Positions 54,203 through 63,953 are shown, counted from the first letter of the stretch. The stretch is DNA of 64,000 nt from Desmonostoc muscorum FACHB-395 (GCF_014698035.1 NZ_JACJSF010000025.1:32195-96194), one strand, 5' to 3'. Made by a program: numbers and translations. The notes: generated by a model from the letters alone, not told the origin.

Positions 54203-55767
54203 CGTACATTTCCCTCAATCGAGATAGTAGGTATGAACCGACCAGTAAACAGCCTATTGTTTTGGACGTTTCTGATTTCGGTGATACTTTCTGTGCAATT
54301 CGACTTCCACTTCCTAAAATAGATAACAACATTAAGAAGGCTATTTGGAAGGGACTGATATCAAAATGACCACCAAAAGTTGTGCCCAAGAGTTAGCAAC
54401 TAAATACTATACAGCTTGTAAAACGGTTGCTATATTATTGCAGCATCCGGTATTGTCGGAGTCAAGTGCTTATAGTTGTATTTTCAGTTTGGCTTTACCC
54501 AACTGTGAATTGCAGAAGGCTTCCGTATCAGCCAGCTATGCTTCCAGAGTACTTTGTAGTGCGATCGCAACATCTATGTCATAGTTGATGCAGATATGCG
54601 ACAAGTTAGGGCTTTGTCAGTTTCCAAGCTTACATACATATCTGTAACCTCGGCTGGTAACTAAGCCGACTAATAAAAACTTGTACTCAGCTTAAGTGTG
54701 CATACTTAGTCTTTTTGGACACAAGAACACAATGAGTGATAGAAGTCTGCTTGGCTACGGAAAGTAGAGAGATGAATCAGTCTCAAGTAATGCGCTTTAC
54801 AGGTCTGTGGGGATTTTACTTAATGTCCAAAGGGAGTTTTTCACGAGACTAACGGCTAATGTAAACTAGCGTTTGGCGATTAACTCACAGCTTACGTTAA
54901 TTTAAGCAGATTTGAGATGTTTTACATTTAGTCTTAGGCTTGTTTAGATTGTTCTTAATTATATGTAATTTTAACTAGAGCTTTACTCAAAATTTATTGT
55001 TACATATAATCACTTACTAGAATACCACGAGAAAAGGGTGTTGCAAATTTATCGGCACACTTCATCAAAAATTCATTTACCGAAAATATACTTAAACAAA
55101 AACTTCATAAAATCGAAATTTTCCCATATATTTTATGAATTTTTATTTGTACATTTATAAAGCACTTTCTGGCTAATAAACTTACAGAAGTAGCGATTTC
55201 ATGTCAGACTCTAGAAGTGTAAAGCAAAGAGTTTGAGAAAAAAGAATTAGCCTTGAACAACAGTGCAGACAAATAGCCTGTATATTATAGTACATTAAAG
55301 TATTAGTTAAATACAGCACACATCATAGATGAAAACCGATAGTCTGAATTGTTTTTTATATTATCCACGAAGATATTAAATTTTATACACCTCAAAACAA
55401 CCCTAGGTTACTTATGATACCTAGTAAGATGGAAAACTCAATTTCTGAATTTTACGATCAAATTTTATTTGATACTATGATTGATTATGAATATATTTTT
55501 AAAAGTTTGCATCGCCTTTCAAATGGAAAAGTTCAACAATACTTAACCTAACTATAGAGTTTATTCCCTGAAGTAGAAAATGGAGCCTACCATTATTAGG
55601 AAATAATAAATACAGTACAGTTTCAAGAAGTTGTCAAAATTATACACATATCGAGGTGCTTTTCATCAAAAAATTACCAAGTTTTGTTTTTAAAGACATT
55701 ACTAGGTTAGGTGACTTATGATTTTTAGCAGTTTAAAATTGAAAAAAATATTTTGTCGTGGTTGAGA
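54203..55767. other. 1.5-kb AT-rich gap, no confident gene
   Basis: Only weak candidates are seen: a 72-codon hydrophobic frame at 54171-54389 (minus) and a 45-codon frame at 55414-55551 (plus; MIPSKMENSISEFYDQILFD..SNGKVQQYLT in pieces). Small inverted repeats lie at 54651-54669 (CGGCT/AGCCG) and 55403-55424 (CTAGGT/ACCTAG). The words TTACTTATGAT and GTGACTTATGAT recur at 55407 and 55700. Most of the region is 65-70% AT. It probably holds the operon promoter and decayed sequence. Confidence 0.45.
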
Positions 55768-56022
55768 TTATTGAATTTTTCTAGGTTGTTTTCCTGTAGC
55801 CTCAGTTTGTTTGAACTCATTTTTCTGCAAAAGTCTGTTCGTAATGATTAAGACAGCAATTAATAATCCAAACTGAATCTGCCAAGGTGCCAATACTAGA
55901 CTTAAAATCAAGCTAATAGCTGCGAATACACCTGCAAGATATGCAATTTCATCAGTACTCTTTTTAAACATGTAGCCCGTGGCTAAAGCAGTACACAGTG
56001 GTATCAAGAAAAACAAAGGCAT
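55768..56022 (-). CDS. Small three-helix membrane protein
   Basis: 84 residues, with about three hydrophobic segments (LFFLIPLCTALATGYMF, YLAGVFAAISLILSLVLAP, FGLLIAVLIITNRLL) and a charged Lys/Gln tail (QKNEFKQTEATGKQPRKIQ). Its reading frame is clean and its composition fits a real cyanobacterial membrane protein, but I do not recognise the family. It stands alone in an AT-rich region with no conserved partner. Confidence 0.6.
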   Translation of the reverse strand: MPLFFLIPLCTALATGYMFKKSTDEIAYLAGVFAAISLILSLVLAPWQIQFGLLIAVLIITNRLLQKNEFKQTEATGKQPRKIQ

Positions 56023-56583
56023 CTTAGCAAACCTCTGAATGAAAAGTTATTTATTGTGCTTATAAAACAAATTGTTTTGGTAATTGTGGTCAATTTTACA
56101 TCCAATAAGCTTTTAGGCACAACAGTCGAACGAAATAAATATTAGAGAAAATCAAGATTAGGCAACATTATATCTTATACCAATTTGAATAATTATTGCG
56201 ATAGATGAAGCATCCAAAAGCTTGGCGAATAACTCCTTCATTTGTGGTAGATACTGCGTGTAACAAGCTTTCAAAGTAGGGATATTAAGACACTATGCGT
56301 AGCAATGTTTAAGTGTATGCTTATACAAGTGTCTTGGCGATGCTTGTTCTAACCCTCTCCCGACTCAGGATAGCTGCGCTATGCTATACAAACTCTCCTT
56401 CATCTACGCGGATTAATAGGGTTTAAAACTTACTTGCGTAGGTGGATTTTGTCTCTTCGGCTTCTACTCTTGTGAGCAATCATCTGGTAAATTAGCTTAA
56501 AACTTTGGCCTTGCGCCAGGATAAGGATCTAGCATATTACCTTTAGAAGTAGCATTTTTATTTTTTTGCATTTTACACACCTA
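56023..56583. other. Gap before tex
   Basis: About 560 bases, with CCCTCTCCCGACTCAGGATAGCTGCGCTATGC (56353-56384 region) of dispersed-repeat type and a GCGATAGATG piece near 56201. No gene is seen. The tex start lies at 56584. Confidence 0.5.
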
Positions 56584-58743
56584 ATGCTGAACATTCCTCA
56601 ACTACTGGCGACTGAAATAAACCTCAAACCTCATCAGGTGCAAAACGCGCTGGAACTTTTGGCGGAGGGTGCAACAATTCCCTTTATTGCACGTTATCGT
56701 AAAGAGCGCACCGATGAAATGAATGAAGTGCAACTACGTGAACTGGCTGATCGATATACTTATTTAACAGAACTGGAAGAAAGAAAATCGGTGATTTTAA
56801 GTGCGATCGCACAGCAAGGTAAACTCACAGATGAACTCAAAGCCAAAATCTCATCCTGCTTACAAAAAACCGAACTTGAGGATTTATACTTACCCTATCG
56901 GCCAAAGCGCCGCACCCGCGCCACTATCGCTAGAGAAAAAGGACTCGAACCACTGGCGGAATTCATCAAATCTTTAAATATCAAAAATGCTGCAACGGCT
57001 TCACTGGAGGAAGAAGCAGCTAGGTATATTTCTGAAACCACGGGAGTCAAAACAGCAGAAGAGGCGCTTAAAGGTGCTGCTGATATTTTAGCGGAAGAAG
57101 TCGCTGAAAAAGCGGAATTACGGTCATATATCCGCGATTATCTTTTAGAAGAAGGAGTATTTGTCTCCCGCATCAAAGATGATTATCCCGAAGGTACAAC
57201 TAAATTTGAGATGTACCGTAACTATAAAATTAGGGTAAAAAATATTGCACCCCATAATATGCTGGCGTTGTGTCGGGGTGAAACCGAAAAAATATTAAGC
57301 TTTGAAATCGCTTTCGATGAAGATACGGTACTTTACTATCTGGAGTCGAAAGAAATTAAAACCAAAGTTCGGCCAATTCGTGATTTTTATCAGGCGATGT
57401 TGAAGGATGCGTTCAACCGTTTGATGAAAGTCTCTCTAATGGGAGAGGTAATTTCTGAGAAAAAAATCTACGCAGACATAGAGTCAATCAAGACATTTGA
57501 AACTAATCTGCGAGAGTTGTTGCTGTCTGCACCAGCCGGAATGAAACCAACCTTGGCCATAGACCCTGGATTTAGAACTGGGTGTAAAGTTGCTGTCCTC
57601 GACCAAACAGGAAAATTTTTGGAATATCAAGCGGTTTTTCCTCATCAAGCGGCTGAACAACGTGCTAAAGCAGCACAAACTGTCAAGAATCTGATTGAAA
57701 AGTACAAAATTGAGTTAATCGCCATCGGTAACGGTACAGCTTCCCGCGAGACAGAAGAATTTGTGACGCAAGTATTGCAAACAATAGAACGCAAACCAGT
57801 TAAGGTAATGGTGAATGAGTCTGGTGCATCTATATATTCTGCGAGTACTGTAGCGTTAGAAGAGTTTCCCGATTTAGATATTACCGTGCGCGGTGCTATT
57901 AGCATCGGCCGGCGTTTGCAAGACCCTTTAGCCGAACTAGTGAAAATCGATCCCAAATCCATTGGTGTGGGACAATATCAGCACGATGTCGATCAGAAGT
58001 TGTTGAAAAAGAAATTGGATGACACTGTAGAAAGCTGCGTTAACTATGTCGGCGTAGACTTGAACACCGCCTCCAAAGAACTTCTGACTTCCGTCTCTGG
58101 GATTACAGCAACAGTTGCCAATAACATTGTCACCTATCGCAACCAGAATGGAGCCTTTAAAAATCGCCGCCAACTTTTGAAAGTTCCGAAGCTAGGGCCA
58201 AAGGCTTTTGAACAAGCAGCGGGTTTTCTACGGATTCGCGGCGGTGACAACCCATTAGATAATACAGCAGTGCATCCAGAAAGTTATTCTGTAGTAGAAG
58301 CGATCGCATCCGATCTAAATGTGCCATTAAATCAGGTGACACAAATTGCCGAAAAACTCAAAAAGACCAACCTGAAGAAATACGTTACCGATAGCGTCGG
58401 CGAACCTACACTGCGCGACATCCTCAGCGAACTAGAAAAACCAGGTAGAGATCCCCGTGCAGAGTTTAAGTATGCCACCTTCAAAGAAGGAATTAAGGAA
58501 ATCAGAGACTTAAAGGTAGGAATGGAACTAGAAGGAATTGTGACAAATGTCGCCAACTTTGGGGCTTTCGTTGATATCGGCGTACATCAAGATGGCTTAG
58601 TGCATATATCCCAACTTACTGATAGATTTGTAGACGATCCCAACAAAGTTGTCAAAGTCGGACAAGTAGTTAAAGTGCAGGTGTTAGAAATCAACGAAAA
58701 ACTGAAGCGGATTAGTTTGTCGATGAAAGCAGTTAAACAATAA
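56584..58743 (+). CDS. tex: Tex-family RNA-binding transcription accessory protein
   Basis: 719 residues from ATG 56584 (MLNIPQLLATEINLK); an ATG at 56566 is also in frame but adds a hydrophobic leader. The domain order is as in Tex: an N-terminal helical region with IPFIARYRKERTDEMNEVQLREL, a YqgF/RNase H-like core (TLAIDPGFRTGCKVAVLDQ), helix-hairpin-helix motifs (SVSGITATVANNIVTYRNQNG, VPKLGPKAFEQAAGFLRI), and a C-terminal S1 RNA-binding domain (LEGIVTNVANFGAFVDIGVHQDGLVHISQL). Tex influences transcription and RNA handling. The ferredoxin gene begins 14 bases after its stop, so the two are very likely co-transcribed. Confidence 0.96.
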   Translation: MLNIPQLLATEINLKPHQVQNALELLAEGATIPFIARYRKERTDEMNEVQLRELADRYTYLTELEERKSVILSAIAQQGKLTDELKAKISSCLQKTELEDLYLPYRPKRRTRATIAREKGLEPLAEFIKSLNIKNAATASLEEEAARYISETTGVKTAEEALKGAADILAEEVAEKAELRSYIRDYLLEEGVFVSRIKDDYPEGTTKFEMYRNYKIRVKNIAPHNMLALCRGETEKILSFEIAFDEDTVLYYLESKEIKTKVRPIRDFYQAMLKDAFNRLMKVSLMGEVISEKKIYADIESIKTFETNLRELLLSAPAGMKPTLAIDPGFRTGCKVAVLDQTGKFLEYQAVFPHQAAEQRAKAAQTVKNLIEKYKIELIAIGNGTASRETEEFVTQVLQTIERKPVKVMVNESGASIYSASTVALEEFPDLDITVRGAISIGRRLQDPLAELVKIDPKSIGVGQYQHDVDQKLLKKKLDDTVESCVNYVGVDLNTASKELLTSVSGITATVANNIVTYRNQNGAFKNRRQLLKVPKLGPKAFEQAAGFLRIRGGDNPLDNTAVHPESYSVVEAIASDLNVPLNQVTQIAEKLKKTNLKKYVTDSVGEPTLRDILSELEKPGRDPRAEFKYATFKEGIKEIRDLKVGMELEGIVTNVANFGAFVDIGVHQDGLVHISQLTDRFVDDPNKVVKVGQVVKVQVLEINEKLKRISLSMKAVKQ

Positions 58744-58757
58744 TTACGAAACAGCAG

Positions 58758-59099
58758 ATGGCAGTTTATCAAGTTCGATTCATCAATCCTACACTTGGGT
58801 TAGATCGCACCATTCAAATACCAGACGATCAATATATTCTAGATATAGCAGAAGAAGCTGGTATCCGTTTACCATCTGGGTGTAAACAAGGCGAATGTTC
58901 TGCTTGTATTGCCAAACTCATTAGCGGTGAAGTTAATCAAAGCGAGCAAAAATTTCTGCGCCCAAGTGAAATACAGGCTGGTTATGTTGTTACTTGTGTA
59001 ACTTACCCCTTGTCTAATTGCACTTTAGAAACCCATCAAGAACAAGTCTTATATAAGTCAGCTCTTTACTACAAGCCTGAGTCTGGAAAATCTGATTAA
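58758..59099 (+). CDS. [2Fe-2S] ferredoxin, plant type
   Basis: 113 residues. The cluster motif C-x4-C-x2-C is seen in GCKQGECSACIAKLISG, with the fourth Cys in GYVVTCVTYP, the standard ferredoxin fold. The N-terminus (YQVRFINPTLGLDRTIQIPDDQYILDIAEEAGIRLPSGC) is typical. Compared with photosynthetic PetF it has a longer C-terminus (TLETHQEQVLYKSALYYKPE), so it is probably a minor, special-purpose ferredoxin carrying single electrons in the cytoplasm. It sits 14 bases after tex, which is unusual and suggests joint expression. Confidence 0.95.
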   Translation: MAVYQVRFINPTLGLDRTIQIPDDQYILDIAEEAGIRLPSGCKQGECSACIAKLISGEVNQSEQKFLRPSEIQAGYVVTCVTYPLSNCTLETHQEQVLYKSALYYKPESGKSD

Positions 59100-59116
59100 A
59101 TTAATCTTAAATTCGT

Positions 59117-59149
59117 AGGGTGCATTAAACAAAAAAATTAACGCACCCT
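59117..59149 (+). terminator. Hairpin after the ferredoxin gene
   Basis: AGGGTGCATTAA (59117-59128) pairs with TTAACGCACCCT (59138-59149), one mismatch (G-T), loop ACAAAAAAA. It lies 17 bases after the ferredoxin stop. A related GGTGCGTTA hairpin occurs at 60076-60109. Confidence 0.7.
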
Positions 59150-59318
59150 TGAAAACATGGCATCACAGTAGGGGCGCATCAATATGATAACCACTATAGT
59201 TTTCTCAATAATAGACCTAATGGTAGAAGGAAATTCTATCTTGCAAGAGAGGTGAAAGTCTGTCACATAGTTAAAGATGAGATAAGAAGTTACAAACAAA
59301 AAAGATTAGGTCAAAAAA

Positions 59319-59717
59319 ATGTTGACACCATTATTAACCGCCCTAGCTACAGCTTTGAGCCTGTTGATTGTTGATTTAGTTGTTCCAGGCGTTAATATTG
59401 CTAATTTCCCCGCAGCTATGATTGCTGCTTTAGTAGTTGGGCTAATTAACGGTTCAGTTAAACCAGTTCTGTCTGCTCTCTCCCTACCACTTAACTTTCT
59501 ATCATTTGGAGCATTCTCGCTCGTCGTCAACGGTTTATGTTTTTGGTTAGCAGCAGTACTAGTTCCTGGTTTCTCAGTAAATGGGATTATTGGTTTCCTT
59601 CTTGGGCCAGTGATTCTAACCTTTGCTAACACTTTCATTAATAACTACTTTGTTGAAAGAAACCTTTTAACCAGCAGTGGTGATGTAAAAAGCCAAAATG
59701 AATTACCTTCTAGATAA
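59319..59717 (+). CDS. Phage holin family 4-type four-helix membrane protein
   Basis: 132 residues, with four membrane helices. The pattern LLTALATALSLLIVDLVVPGVNIANFPAAMIAALVVGLINGSVKPVLSALSLPLNFLSFGAFSLVVNGLCFWLAAVLVPGF (as pieces) is the family called phage holin 4_2 (PF04020-type), common in bacterial chromosomes without phage context. No lysis gene or other phage gene is near, so a host membrane role is more likely. It is 219 bases from the ferredoxin gene, with a hairpin between. Confidence 0.85.
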   Translation: MLTPLLTALATALSLLIVDLVVPGVNIANFPAAMIAALVVGLINGSVKPVLSALSLPLNFLSFGAFSLVVNGLCFWLAAVLVPGFSVNGIIGFLLGPVILTFANTFINNYFVERNLLTSSGDVKSQNELPSR

Positions 59718-59846
59718 ATATTAAAAGGGGTAGAAATAGTAATTTCATCACTTTTCTACTCCATAAAAAATATCTGAAGGTGGATTTACTAAATCGGCAT
59801 CTTCAAAGAATGTAACTAAAGAAAATCACAAAAATACAGCAAAATC

Positions 59847-60038
59847 ATGAAATTAGTTCGTTATCTTCTAGGTTTGTTAGTGCCTCCTTTAGGCGTTTTC
59901 CTGACAGTTGGAATTGGCCCTACATTGTTTATCAACATTTTGCTCACAGTTCTAGGCTGGCTACCCGGCAGTATTCATGCAATTTGGGTCATTGCCAAGC
60001 ATGATGAACAACTAAATCGAGAAAGTGGTATTTACTAA
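59847..60038 (+). CDS. Pmp3/YqaE-family small membrane protein
   Basis: 63 residues. It is the typical size of the Pmp3/UPF0057 proteolipids, with two helices (LLGLLVPPLGVFLTVGIG and LFINILLTVLGWLPGSIHAIWVI), the PPLGVFL motif and a short charged tail. Members are stress-induced and thought to influence membrane potential or ion balance. It is 129 bases downstream of the holin-like gene on the same strand, so they may be co-expressed. Ends are intact. Confidence 0.9.
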   Translation: MKLVRYLLGLLVPPLGVFLTVGIGPTLFINILLTVLGWLPGSIHAIWVIAKHDEQLNRESGIY

Positions 60039-60075
60039 TACGCAAGAGAAAATTGGTAAATATCAAATATTAAGT

Positions 60076-60109
60076 ATGGTGCGTTACGCTTAAAACCGTA
60101 ACGCACCAT
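60076..60109 (+). terminator. 13-bp perfect hairpin after the Pmp3-like gene
   Basis: ATGGTGCGTTACG (60076-60088) pairs with CGTAACGCACCAT (60097-60109), loop CTTAAAAC, followed by TTCATTTTG. It lies 38 bases after the stop. Confidence 0.8.
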
Positions 60110-60437
60110 TTCATTTTGTACCAATTCCAAATTTCACTTGCATAATTAGTGGACAATTGGTTGTGTGTAGAATTCAAAAATTAGTCCATACAAGTCTAGA
60201 ACAGCAGAGTACTAAATCGAATTGTTAGTACTACATACAGCATTATATAATAAACTTTGCGGCGTGGAACCTAGTCTGACTCAAACACTAGTACGATAAA
60301 TGGCTAATGATTTGCGTCCTGCTACAACCAAAGGGAACTTGCGGTTTGAGTCCGTCACTTACTTACCCCGGCGGTAAGTGTAAGGTAGTTCGCTTGTGTT
60401 GTATCCCTTACCCAAAGTTTTTGAGAGGTGAATTGCA
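60110..60437. other. Gap before the DUF3598 gene
   Basis: About 330 bases. It has a small hairpin CACTTAC/GTAAGTG at 60354-60381 and a 25-codon frame at 60300-60377 (MANDLRPATTKGNLRFESVTYLPRR in pieces), which is too short to call. A ribosome-like GAGAGGTG precedes the gene start. Confidence 0.5.
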
Positions 60438-60884
60438 ATGTCTAATCTTCGAGAAGGAATGCCCGTACTTGCCCGTCATGAGGGAGATTGGGTAGGAACT
60501 TATACATTAATTGATACAACAGGAAAAATCCTCGACAGTTATGAGTCTCACTTAAGCTGTCAATTTCCAGAAAATGGCCCTCATCCCTACTATCAAATCA
60601 ATCGCTATAAGTGGTCTGATGGGAAAGAAGAAAAGCATGAATTTCCAGGAAGCTATAAAGATAATAAACTCTGGTTTGACACCGAGCGCATCCAAGGAAA
60701 AGCCTGGGAAATTGATGATTCTGTTGTGATTTTGTGGTTTAGTTATAAAACTAACCCAGAAATGAGTTTATACGAAATGATCTATATTAGTCCCGACAGC
60801 AATAATCGTGCCCGTACTTGGCATTGGTTTAAGAATAATAAAATCTTTCAACGCACCTTAATTCAAGAAGAACGGCTAAGATAG
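60438..60884 (+). CDS. DUF3598-family protein (calycin-like)
   Basis: 148 residues, all beta-rich in look: EGDWVGTYTLIDTTGKILDSYESHLSCQFP, YQINRYKWSDGKEEKHEFPGSYKDNKLWFDTERIQGKAWEID, RTWHWFKNNKIFQRTLIQEERL. This matches the cyanobacterial/plant DUF3598 family, which has a lipocalin-like barrel seen in several bilin- or lipid-related proteins. It is cytoplasmic; no ligand can be named. The start MSNLREGMPVLARHEGDW is preceded by a GAGAGGTG site. It stands alone, 125 bases before hisS. Confidence 0.8.
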   Translation: MSNLREGMPVLARHEGDWVGTYTLIDTTGKILDSYESHLSCQFPENGPHPYYQINRYKWSDGKEEKHEFPGSYKDNKLWFDTERIQGKAWEIDDSVVILWFSYKTNPEMSLYEMIYISPDSNNRARTWHWFKNNKIFQRTLIQEERLR

Positions 60885-61009
60885 TAATTTCTGTTTTTCG
60901 AGATCATCAATCATTATTCTCTAGTCCGCGCAGGCGGACTTTGCTTGTGTAGCCACAGCTTCAAATGGTTAGGCTTTTCTCTCAAATTTCAACTTAGTAA
61001 GGTACACGC

Positions 61010-62401
61010 ATGGCAAAAGGTGACAAAATAAACTTTTCTACTCCTAGTGGTTTCCCAGAATTCCTGCCTAATGAAAAGCGTCTAGAATTATATTTGCTAG
61101 ATATCATCCGTAGAGTTTTTGAAAGCTATGGATTTACACCCATAGAAACACCTGCTATAGAACGTTTAGAAGTGCTGCAAGCTAAAGGAAATCAAGGCGA
61201 TAATATCATTTATGGCATTGACCCCATTCTGCCACCAAATCGACAAGCTGAGAGAGATAAATCGGGCGAAACTGGTTCAGAAGCAAGAGCATTAAAGTTT
61301 GATCAAACAGTTCCTTTAGCAGCTTATATTGCCCGTCACCTGAATGAGTTAACCTTTCCCTTTGCCCGCTACCAAATGGATGTGGTTTTTCGAGGAGAAC
61401 GTGCAAAAGATGGGCGTTTTCGCCAGTTCCGACAGTGTGATATTGATGTAGTTGCTCGTCGTGAACTCAGTTTACTCTACGATGCTCAAATGCCTGCAAT
61501 TATCACTGAGATATTTGAAGCAATAAATATTGGTGATTTTTTGATCCGCATCAATAATCGTAAAGTTCTTACAGGTTTTTTTAAGTCAGTAGGAATTACT
61601 GAAGATAAAATTAAATCGTGTATTGGTATTGTTGATAATTTAGAAAAAATTGGTGAAAATAAAGTAAAACAAGAATTAGAAAAAGAGGAAGTTTCAGGAG
61701 AACAGACTCAAAAAATTATTGATTTTATTAAAATTCATGGTTCTGTTGATGAAGTATTAAATAAACTTAAGCATCTCACCCAAAATCTGTCAGAAACCGA
61801 GCAATTAAGCCTGGGGATTAGCGAATTAGAAACGGTAATTACAGGCGTGCGTAATCTCGGAGTGGCCGAAAATCGTTTCTGTATTGATTTATCCATTGCT
61901 CGTGGTCTTAATTACTATACTGGTACAGTTTACGAAACAACCTTATTAGGACATGAAGCTTTAGGTAGCATCTGTTCTGGCGGGAGATATGAAGAATTAG
62001 TTGGGATATTCTTAGGTGAAAAAATGCCTGGTGTAGGCATTTCTATTGGTTTAACTCGCTTAATTAGTCGATTGTTAAAAGCTGGTATTCTTAGTACCTT
62101 AGCTGCTACACCAGCCCAGGTTATGGTAGTGAATATGCAAGAAGATTTAATGCCAACTTATTTAAAAGTTTCGCAACATCTGCGTCAGTGTGGAATTAAT
62201 GTTATCACTAACTTTGATAAGCGTCCCTTGGGTAAACAATTTCAGCTAGCCGATAAACAAGGAATTCAATTTTGTGTAATTATTGGCTCTGAGGAAGCAG
62301 CAACACAAAAGTCTTCCCTGAAAGATTTGAAAACAGGTGAGCAAGTAGAAGTGTTACTGGTAGATTTGGCTGAGGAAGTTAAAAAAAGGCTTGCTTCATA
62401 A
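61010..62401 (+). CDS. hisS: Histidyl-tRNA synthetase
   Basis: 463 residues. It charges tRNA-His with histidine in the cytoplasm. Class II motifs: motif 2 VVFRGERAKDGRFRQFRQCDIDVV and the HisA motif ARGLNYYTGTVYET. The motif 3 GSICSGGRYEELVG... GVGISIGLTRLISRLL. The C-terminal anticodon-binding domain (VMVVNMQEDLMPTYLKVSQHLRQCGINVI, FCVIIGSEEA) is intact. The HisA text RGLNYYTGTVYE differs from the RGLDYYNRTVFE of E. coli-type enzymes and resembles another branch of HisRS, so this may be a second or replaced copy. No other hisS is seen in the window. Confidence 0.95.
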   Translation: MAKGDKINFSTPSGFPEFLPNEKRLELYLLDIIRRVFESYGFTPIETPAIERLEVLQAKGNQGDNIIYGIDPILPPNRQAERDKSGETGSEARALKFDQTVPLAAYIARHLNELTFPFARYQMDVVFRGERAKDGRFRQFRQCDIDVVARRELSLLYDAQMPAIITEIFEAINIGDFLIRINNRKVLTGFFKSVGITEDKIKSCIGIVDNLEKIGENKVKQELEKEEVSGEQTQKIIDFIKIHGSVDEVLNKLKHLTQNLSETEQLSLGISELETVITGVRNLGVAENRFCIDLSIARGLNYYTGTVYETTLLGHEALGSICSGGRYEELVGIFLGEKMPGVGISIGLTRLISRLLKAGILSTLAATPAQVMVVNMQEDLMPTYLKVSQHLRQCGINVITNFDKRPLGKQFQLADKQGIQFCVIIGSEEAATQKSSLKDLKTGEQVEVLLVDLAEEVKKRLAS

Positions 62402-62946
62402 GCTACAAAATTTGGATTTCATTCGTGATGCTATTGGTGAATTATTTCTTAACATTGTAATTCAACGATAAACCTGTCGTCTCTAAAAATATTGGTTTTC
62501 CCTTAGCCAAAGCAAACTACGAAAAAATCAGGTTTTTTGCTGCTTTAAACTATAAAGTTATATTTTGCCAACAGTATCAGGAACAAAGCCTAACCTTGTA
62601 TCTTAGAAAAAGTGTAGACCGTCACAAATTGATCAACAAAGACCCCTTTTACAGGGTTCAACACAACAATCTCCTACACAAAACTCGAACAGTCTCCGGG
62701 TTCAAAACACTGATTCGCAAACTTTAGAAATCCAGAGAAATTAGCGGCTCTTTATTGCCTCATAAGAATTATGAGTAAATTTGATTATATTAAGTTTAAG
62801 AAATTAAGTCAGAATATAGCTTAATGTTTATATCCGATATTTAGAAGATCAAATAGTAGTATAGATAGATTGTTTTTAGTGAAATTTTATCCTTCAATAA
62901 ACTAAGACTATACAAACTTTGTAGTAAAATAATTCACCTTACTTAT
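62402..62946. other. Gap between hisS and nadC
   Basis: About 545 AT-rich bases between convergent genes. No gene, hairpin of note or repeat was seen. Confidence 0.5.
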
Positions 62947-63813
62947 CTAAAGTGCAATCCTCATACTCAAATCCAACCACTTTGACTGAGTAATCGGTGC
63001 ACTGCTAGAAATATAGTCAACACCAGTCTCTGCCACACTGCGAATCGTCTCTAAAGTCACATTCCCTGAAGCCTCTATTTTCACCCTGCTATTCCGCTCA
63101 CGAATCAACTGCACCGCCTCACGCATCATATTCACAGGCATATTGTCTAACATAATAATGTCAACATTGTGCTTCAAGGCTTCTTTCACCTGCTCTAAAC
63201 TTTCAGTCTCTACCTCTATTGTCAAGGGATAAGGTATTTGAGAACGAATACGGGTAACTGCTTTTTCAATTCCACCTGCCGCCGCAATGTGATTATCCTT
63301 AATCATCACTGCATCATCCAATCCCATACGGTGATTAATCGCTCCACCCACAGCAGTCGCATACTTTTCCAACAGTCTCAAACCTGGTGTAGTTTTACGC
63401 GTATCCACCAACTGAGCAGGTAAATCAGCAATTTTCTCTATATATATATTAGTGAGCGTAGCAATCCCACTCAACCGCATAGCCAAATTGAGAGCAACTC
63501 GTTCCCCCATCAGTAGCGCATCCAGCGAACCATGAATTTCAGCTACCACCTGTCCCGGCTCACACCATGTACCTTCAGCCGCAACCGCCGCAAAGCTGAC
63601 TTTTTCATTCAAAATCTGAAACACCCTAGCTGCAACCGATAAGCCAGTAATTATGCCTGAAGCTTTCGCTATCCATTTAGCCGAGCCTAGCGTCACATCT
63701 TCTACTAGTAGCGTATTTGTTGTGCGATCGCCCCGACCAATATCCTCCAACAACCAGCCACGCAAAAGAGGATCTAAAACCAGCCAAGGCGGTAAAACAC
63801 CAGAACTACTCAC
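62947..63813 (-). CDS. nadC: Nicotinate-nucleotide pyrophosphorylase (carboxylating)
   Basis: 288 residues, the standard length. It joins quinolinate and PRPP to form nicotinate mononucleotide with CO2 loss, in de novo NAD synthesis. Motifs: LLEDIGRGDRTTNTL near the N-terminus, MGERVALNLAMRLSGIAT, VDTRKTTPGLRLLEKYA (catalytic Arg/Lys), GGAINHRMGLDDAVMIKDNHI, IEVETESLEQVKEAL, DIIMLDNMPVNMM and GVDYISSSAPI. Ends and frame are clean, and the start MSSSGVLPPWLVLDP fits the family. Monocistronic in appearance. Confidence 0.96.
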   Translation of the reverse strand: MSSSGVLPPWLVLDPLLRGWLLEDIGRGDRTTNTLLVEDVTLGSAKWIAKASGIITGLSVAARVFQILNEKVSFAAVAAEGTWCEPGQVVAEIHGSLDALLMGERVALNLAMRLSGIATLTNIYIEKIADLPAQLVDTRKTTPGLRLLEKYATAVGGAINHRMGLDDAVMIKDNHIAAAGGIEKAVTRIRSQIPYPLTIEVETESLEQVKEALKHNVDIIMLDNMPVNMMREAVQLIRERNSRVKIEASGNVTLETIRSVAETGVDYISSSAPITQSKWLDLSMRIAL

Positions 63814-63924
63814 AAATATATTGCTTCCTTAGTAACTTCCAGGAATACTATAGCTTAAAACTCTTACACTCTAAGGCTTTGATGGCGATAGAAAAACAGT
63901 CCAAAATTATTTTGGAGAAAATAG

Positions 63925-63953
63925 TTGACACAAGGGAGTGTGTTCGCTATATT
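63925..63953 (+). promoter_or_regulatory. Near-consensus sigma-70 promoter pointing out of the window
   Basis: TTGACA (63925-63930), a 17-base spacer, and TATATT (63948-63953). This is the best promoter match in the window. The 47 bases that remain downstream have no ATG-led frame of note and hairpin-prone text (GCGGAGAGCTTGAAGCG), so a stable RNA or rRNA leader is possible. Confidence 0.75.

Noticed and set aside
54171..54389. 72-codon hydrophobic frame on the minus strand overlapping the start of the upstream flippase-like gene
   Set aside because: No ribosome site or known family, and a 32-base overlap with a better gene. It may be a relic; kept only as a note in the gap entry.
59319..59717. 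Holin-like protein as sign of a prophage
   Set aside because: No endolysin, structural or integrase genes nearby. This family is common in bacterial chromosomes without phage.
60300..60495. Two short frames before the DUF3598 gene
   Set aside because: Very short, unsupported, and one runs through the start of the DUF3598 gene in another frame.
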